Assembly: GCA_947184155.2 (NCBI GenBank)
Contig: CAMXCT020002680.1
Coordinates: 372,001 to 436,000, forward strand
DNA length: 64,000 nucleotides
Reading direction: 5' to 3'
Source: Cladocopium goreaui
Taxonomy: Eukaryota; Sar; Dinophyceae; Suessiales; Symbiodiniaceae
Shown here: in pieces, positions 61,070 to 64,000 of the stretch
How the letters are laid out: each line of letters begins with the position of its first letter
Position numbering within the stretch: the stretch's first letter is position 1
The notes under the pieces: model-generated
What the model was told of the DNA's origin: nothing
The model's input: only the letters and a program-made list of their open reading frames with translations
Databases searched by the model: none
Program-made: the position numbers and the translations under genes

Positions 61070-63640
61070 ATTGGTTTTTGCGATGGGGATAGGTTTTTCA
61101 CAATGGTACTTCAGAATGGGGTAACAATGATACATCCAACCAGAAATATGGAGTTGATTTACCCAGCATGGTAAGATAGAGTTGGCTTATAGGAATTAGA
61201 TGGGAAACTAAATGAGGATTCGAATGGGGAAACCAACCAAGTCTGATTCAATCCATCTTATACAAAGCTATAGAGGAAGTTACATGTAGGTCAAATATAC
61301 CCATCTATATAAAAGAGCATCTACAAGTACGGTTCAGCCGGTTCAGCCATCAACAATCGGGGGTTGATACCCGCCTTCGATATATGGAAGATATATCGCA
61401 CATCTTCCCTGACATCTATGTCTATAGATCATATGATACATATATAATATATATATATAGGTTATAAGATAATCATGGTCGGAAGATATGGGAAAATAAG
61501 AAGGACTGTAGGCAACAATGTGAAGGTATGATCATAGTATTGTTAAATGATCATATCACCATAAGTTACATATAGTTTAATGATTGTATGTGTGACAGGG
61601 TCATCTATCCCGCAATGAAAACTTTTATACTATACTGCGCACATACATCTTTAGTCCCTGTTTGTGGATTGATCACCATTCCCAACATGGGTATACAATC
61701 CAACAGTCGACGGAATCCTGCGCAAGCGAAAAGTCGCAGCAACAACGCCCCTTCCTGGTTGAAATGGCAAGCACTCAGCTAACTACAATGCACTGGCCGT
61801 GTGCCAGGGAAATGCCACACTAAGGATAGCAGTTGACAAACCACATCGCGCGGTTGCCCCTTGCCGGGTGAAAAGGCAAAGGCACACAGAAACAGCCATG
61901 TCGTCAGAGCTGCTTCTAAAATTACATATCTTGGAAGACTGTAGAACGAGAACCACTGCCAACTGGATAATTAATATCAAGCGAGCAACAACTGCAAGCA
62001 AATCAAGACAAGGAAAAACCAGCACAAAACCGTTGGTACGACTAAGGGCGTTCCGTTCTCTGACAAACTTATGCACAGTGCGGTCACGACTTCTGACTCA
62101 ATGACAAGCTCGGCTGGCAAGCAGTGATCATTCAAGTCAAACTGACAAGCCAGAACCTACAAGTGATGCACTAGGTGCGCTGGTAGGCAAGAACGCACTC
62201 ATGACTCAAGTCCAAGGCAAAAGCTGAAGTCACTGGTAATTCAGAGCATTGCAGAAAGCGAGTGACATGAGCCTGTCCAGAGCATCCGCCACAACGCAGT
62301 TCAACGATACACACACACCATGCCATTGGGGTTTGTGTTCCAGCATTCAGGTGTTGGTAAAACACCTCCACCATCTGCCAAAAAATCAAAACACTTGGCA
62401 AGGACAAATGTCTGCAAGCAAACAACGGATGTCAATCCACTCCATAGTTCAGGTGTCATCTTCAAGAGGTAACTATCTGCGATGCCATGGACAGCGACCT
62501 GACGTCAGTCCCAAGCTACGGAACTGAGATTTCACCAAAAAATGAGAAGCATCCACAGGTCGGACAACAGAACCTCTGAAGATCCCAAAGCAACCACCCG
62601 AAAGCCAATCAGATCAACTGCACGAGTCCACTGATCAAGGGAGATCTTCAACAAGCATCTATCGGCGATATAATTTGGGCAATGTCCATGTGTCAAGCTA
62701 AGCGACCGAACTCCATCTCTCACCAGGGAATGGCAAGAGTCAACACGGCAAGCCAAGACAACAAGTAAGACACTCATCGAGACCACAGTCAAATCCGTCA
62801 AGATCACACGGTCGGAGATGGACAGATGTATTTCACGACCTGGGTCAAAGGTCCATGTGAAAACTCCACGGCTCAATCAGGGCACCACCATCCTACCTCG
62901 CTACGTGGCAGCTTGAGCCTTGAGGCTATCCAACTGTCGACCATACCACATACAGGAATATGATTGGAAACAACAAATAATGGGGGCCTAATGATGAGTG
63001 AACCTGTTTTTTGTTTACAACATGGAAACGATCATATTGGTCTATATCCACAATCAAACAAATAGAAATATAACAATAATATAACAATAATACTACCATG
63101 GCCACAGGCGGCCACAGTATGATACTGATGGTGGTATAGTCTTACTATTGCCATGAACATAACGATGGGGAGATCAATGATTCTTGCCACCATCATAAGA
63201 ACATAATGAATAGTGATACTGGTGATTATTGGTAACTGGACCAATCGCAATCCTAGCAGCCCTAGCACCATTCATTGGAAAAATGTATGGTAGAATGGTG
63301 ACAGTTGATGGTCGGTTGTCAAGTCACATTCTTGTTACCATGAGTGACCATCATGAGAATATCAAGCTAATGATCAAGAATATGAAACTAGAAAAAACGA
63401 TGGCAAATATGTAAGTGATACAGCTTGAGTATTGTATAAGAATTCACTGTATAAGAATTTAAGGGGCTCGAACCCAAGGCAGGCTACATATTTTCAGCTA
63501 TACCATACCAAGCACATAGTATTGTAAGAATTTGAGGGACGCTGGAATAGGATTGCCAAATTCTGAAACTACTGCTTATACGTGAGATGTGCAAATCCCC
63601 TTTGCCGTTCATTTTTTTGTGGAGTGACCCCTTATTGTCT
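61070..63640. other. Stretch without a supported gene
   Basis: No splice-bounded coding block or recognised repeat. Microsatellite patches at 61430-61460. 61690-62900 is GC-richer and CAAG/ACAAC-rich but has no convincing frame. Confidence 0.45.
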
Positions 63641-63649
63641 TATGGGATG

Positions 63650-64000
63650 AAACCGGGCTTTGCAGAGAAACAATTTTTCAAGCTCCGAAAAATTGTTTTT
63701 TTCGCACATGCTTGGAATGCTTCCAATCCACGCAGAATCTATATGTGGATAGACTTGGGGACCTGAAACATTGTTTTCCCAATAACTTGATGAACACAAC
63801 CCTACCCAGAATCTTTTTTTTCCACCCTGCTCTTGTGAAACTCAGACAAGCCCGGCTTTGCAAAAAAAAAATCAGGCTCTAAAAATTGTTTTTTTTGTGC
63901 ACTGCTCTTATGAAACTCAGACAAGCCCGGCTTTGCAAAAAAAAATCAGGCTCTAAAAATTGTTTTTTTTGTGCACTGCTCTTATGAAACTCAGACAAGC
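63650..64000. repeat. ~75 bp tandem repeat at the window edge
   Basis: Two to three near-identical units containing GAAACTCAGACAAGCCCGGC, TTTGCAAAAAAAAATCAGGC and TTGTTTTTTTTGTGCACTGC, starts spaced 74-75 bp (63837, 63912, 63986). More diverged units begin near 63650. The array continues past the window. Confidence 0.9.

Noticed and set aside
1..64000. tRNA, rRNA and small nuclear RNA genes
   Set aside because: I looked for conserved cloverleaf and rRNA core strings by eye and saw none; a covariance-model scan would be needed to exclude them.

Overview
The window looks like nuclear DNA of a dinoflagellate, most like the symbiodinialean/suessialean group. The grounds are: intron-rich genes with 30-160 bp exons; splice donors that include GC and GA as well as GT; almost every supported coding segment on the same (minus) strand; a ubiquitin-like/RCC1-repeat gene family of a dinoflagellate type; degenerate spliced-leader-like motifs; plant/alveolate-type TTTAGGG repeats; and abundant AT-rich simple repeats. 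All identifications come from reading the sequence; no database search was run. Exon boundaries are predictions and may be off by a few bases.

Layout. 1-2076: four abutting tandem arrays (about 16 bp, 72 bp, 9 bp and 10 bp units). 3388-9058: three tandemly duplicated, apparently intronless minus-strand genes with an N-terminal ubiquitin-like domain followed by 9, 3 and 9 near-identical 41-residue RCC1-like repeats. 9799-15809: scattered minus-strand exons of unknown product(s), with an interstitial telomere-like patch at 12035-12118. 16831-24798: a 12-exon Ulp1/SENP-type (peptidase C48) cysteine protease whose junctions all join in phase, with the Asp-Ser-Leu and VPQQ/TNMTDCG catalytic motifs. 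25752-31914: more minus-strand exons, probably the upstream part of the same or a neighbouring gene.

32027-43933: an 11.9 kb non-LTR retrotransposon in minus orientation, bounded by an 11 bp putative target-site duplication and ending in a short A tail. It has ORF1 (CxxC zinc finger, Pro/Met-rich linker, coiled coil). ORF2 carries three copies of an unrecognised ~165-residue module, then RNase H, AP-type endonuclease, reverse transcriptase, two zinc fingers and a C-terminal domain resembling a cytosine-C5 DNA methyltransferase. RNase H lies before the endonuclease rather than after the RT. Two single-base breaks interrupt the ORF2 frame in this copy. This is the most interesting object in the window.

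46488-58299: a many-exon minus-strand gene for a major-facilitator-type membrane transporter (motif SVDY/ALALD joined across an intron), with a long hydrophilic C-terminal tail; two further minus-strand exons lie at 58924-59369. 59370-64000 has little that can be called, and ends in a ~75 bp tandem repeat.

The introns and spacers are full of short terminal-inverted-repeat elements. The main family (TACCCTCTGGTAA...TTACCAGAGGGTA) has about fifteen copies here. A second family (CTGGTTGGTGG...CCACCAACCAG) has four to five. There are also several much longer palindromes.
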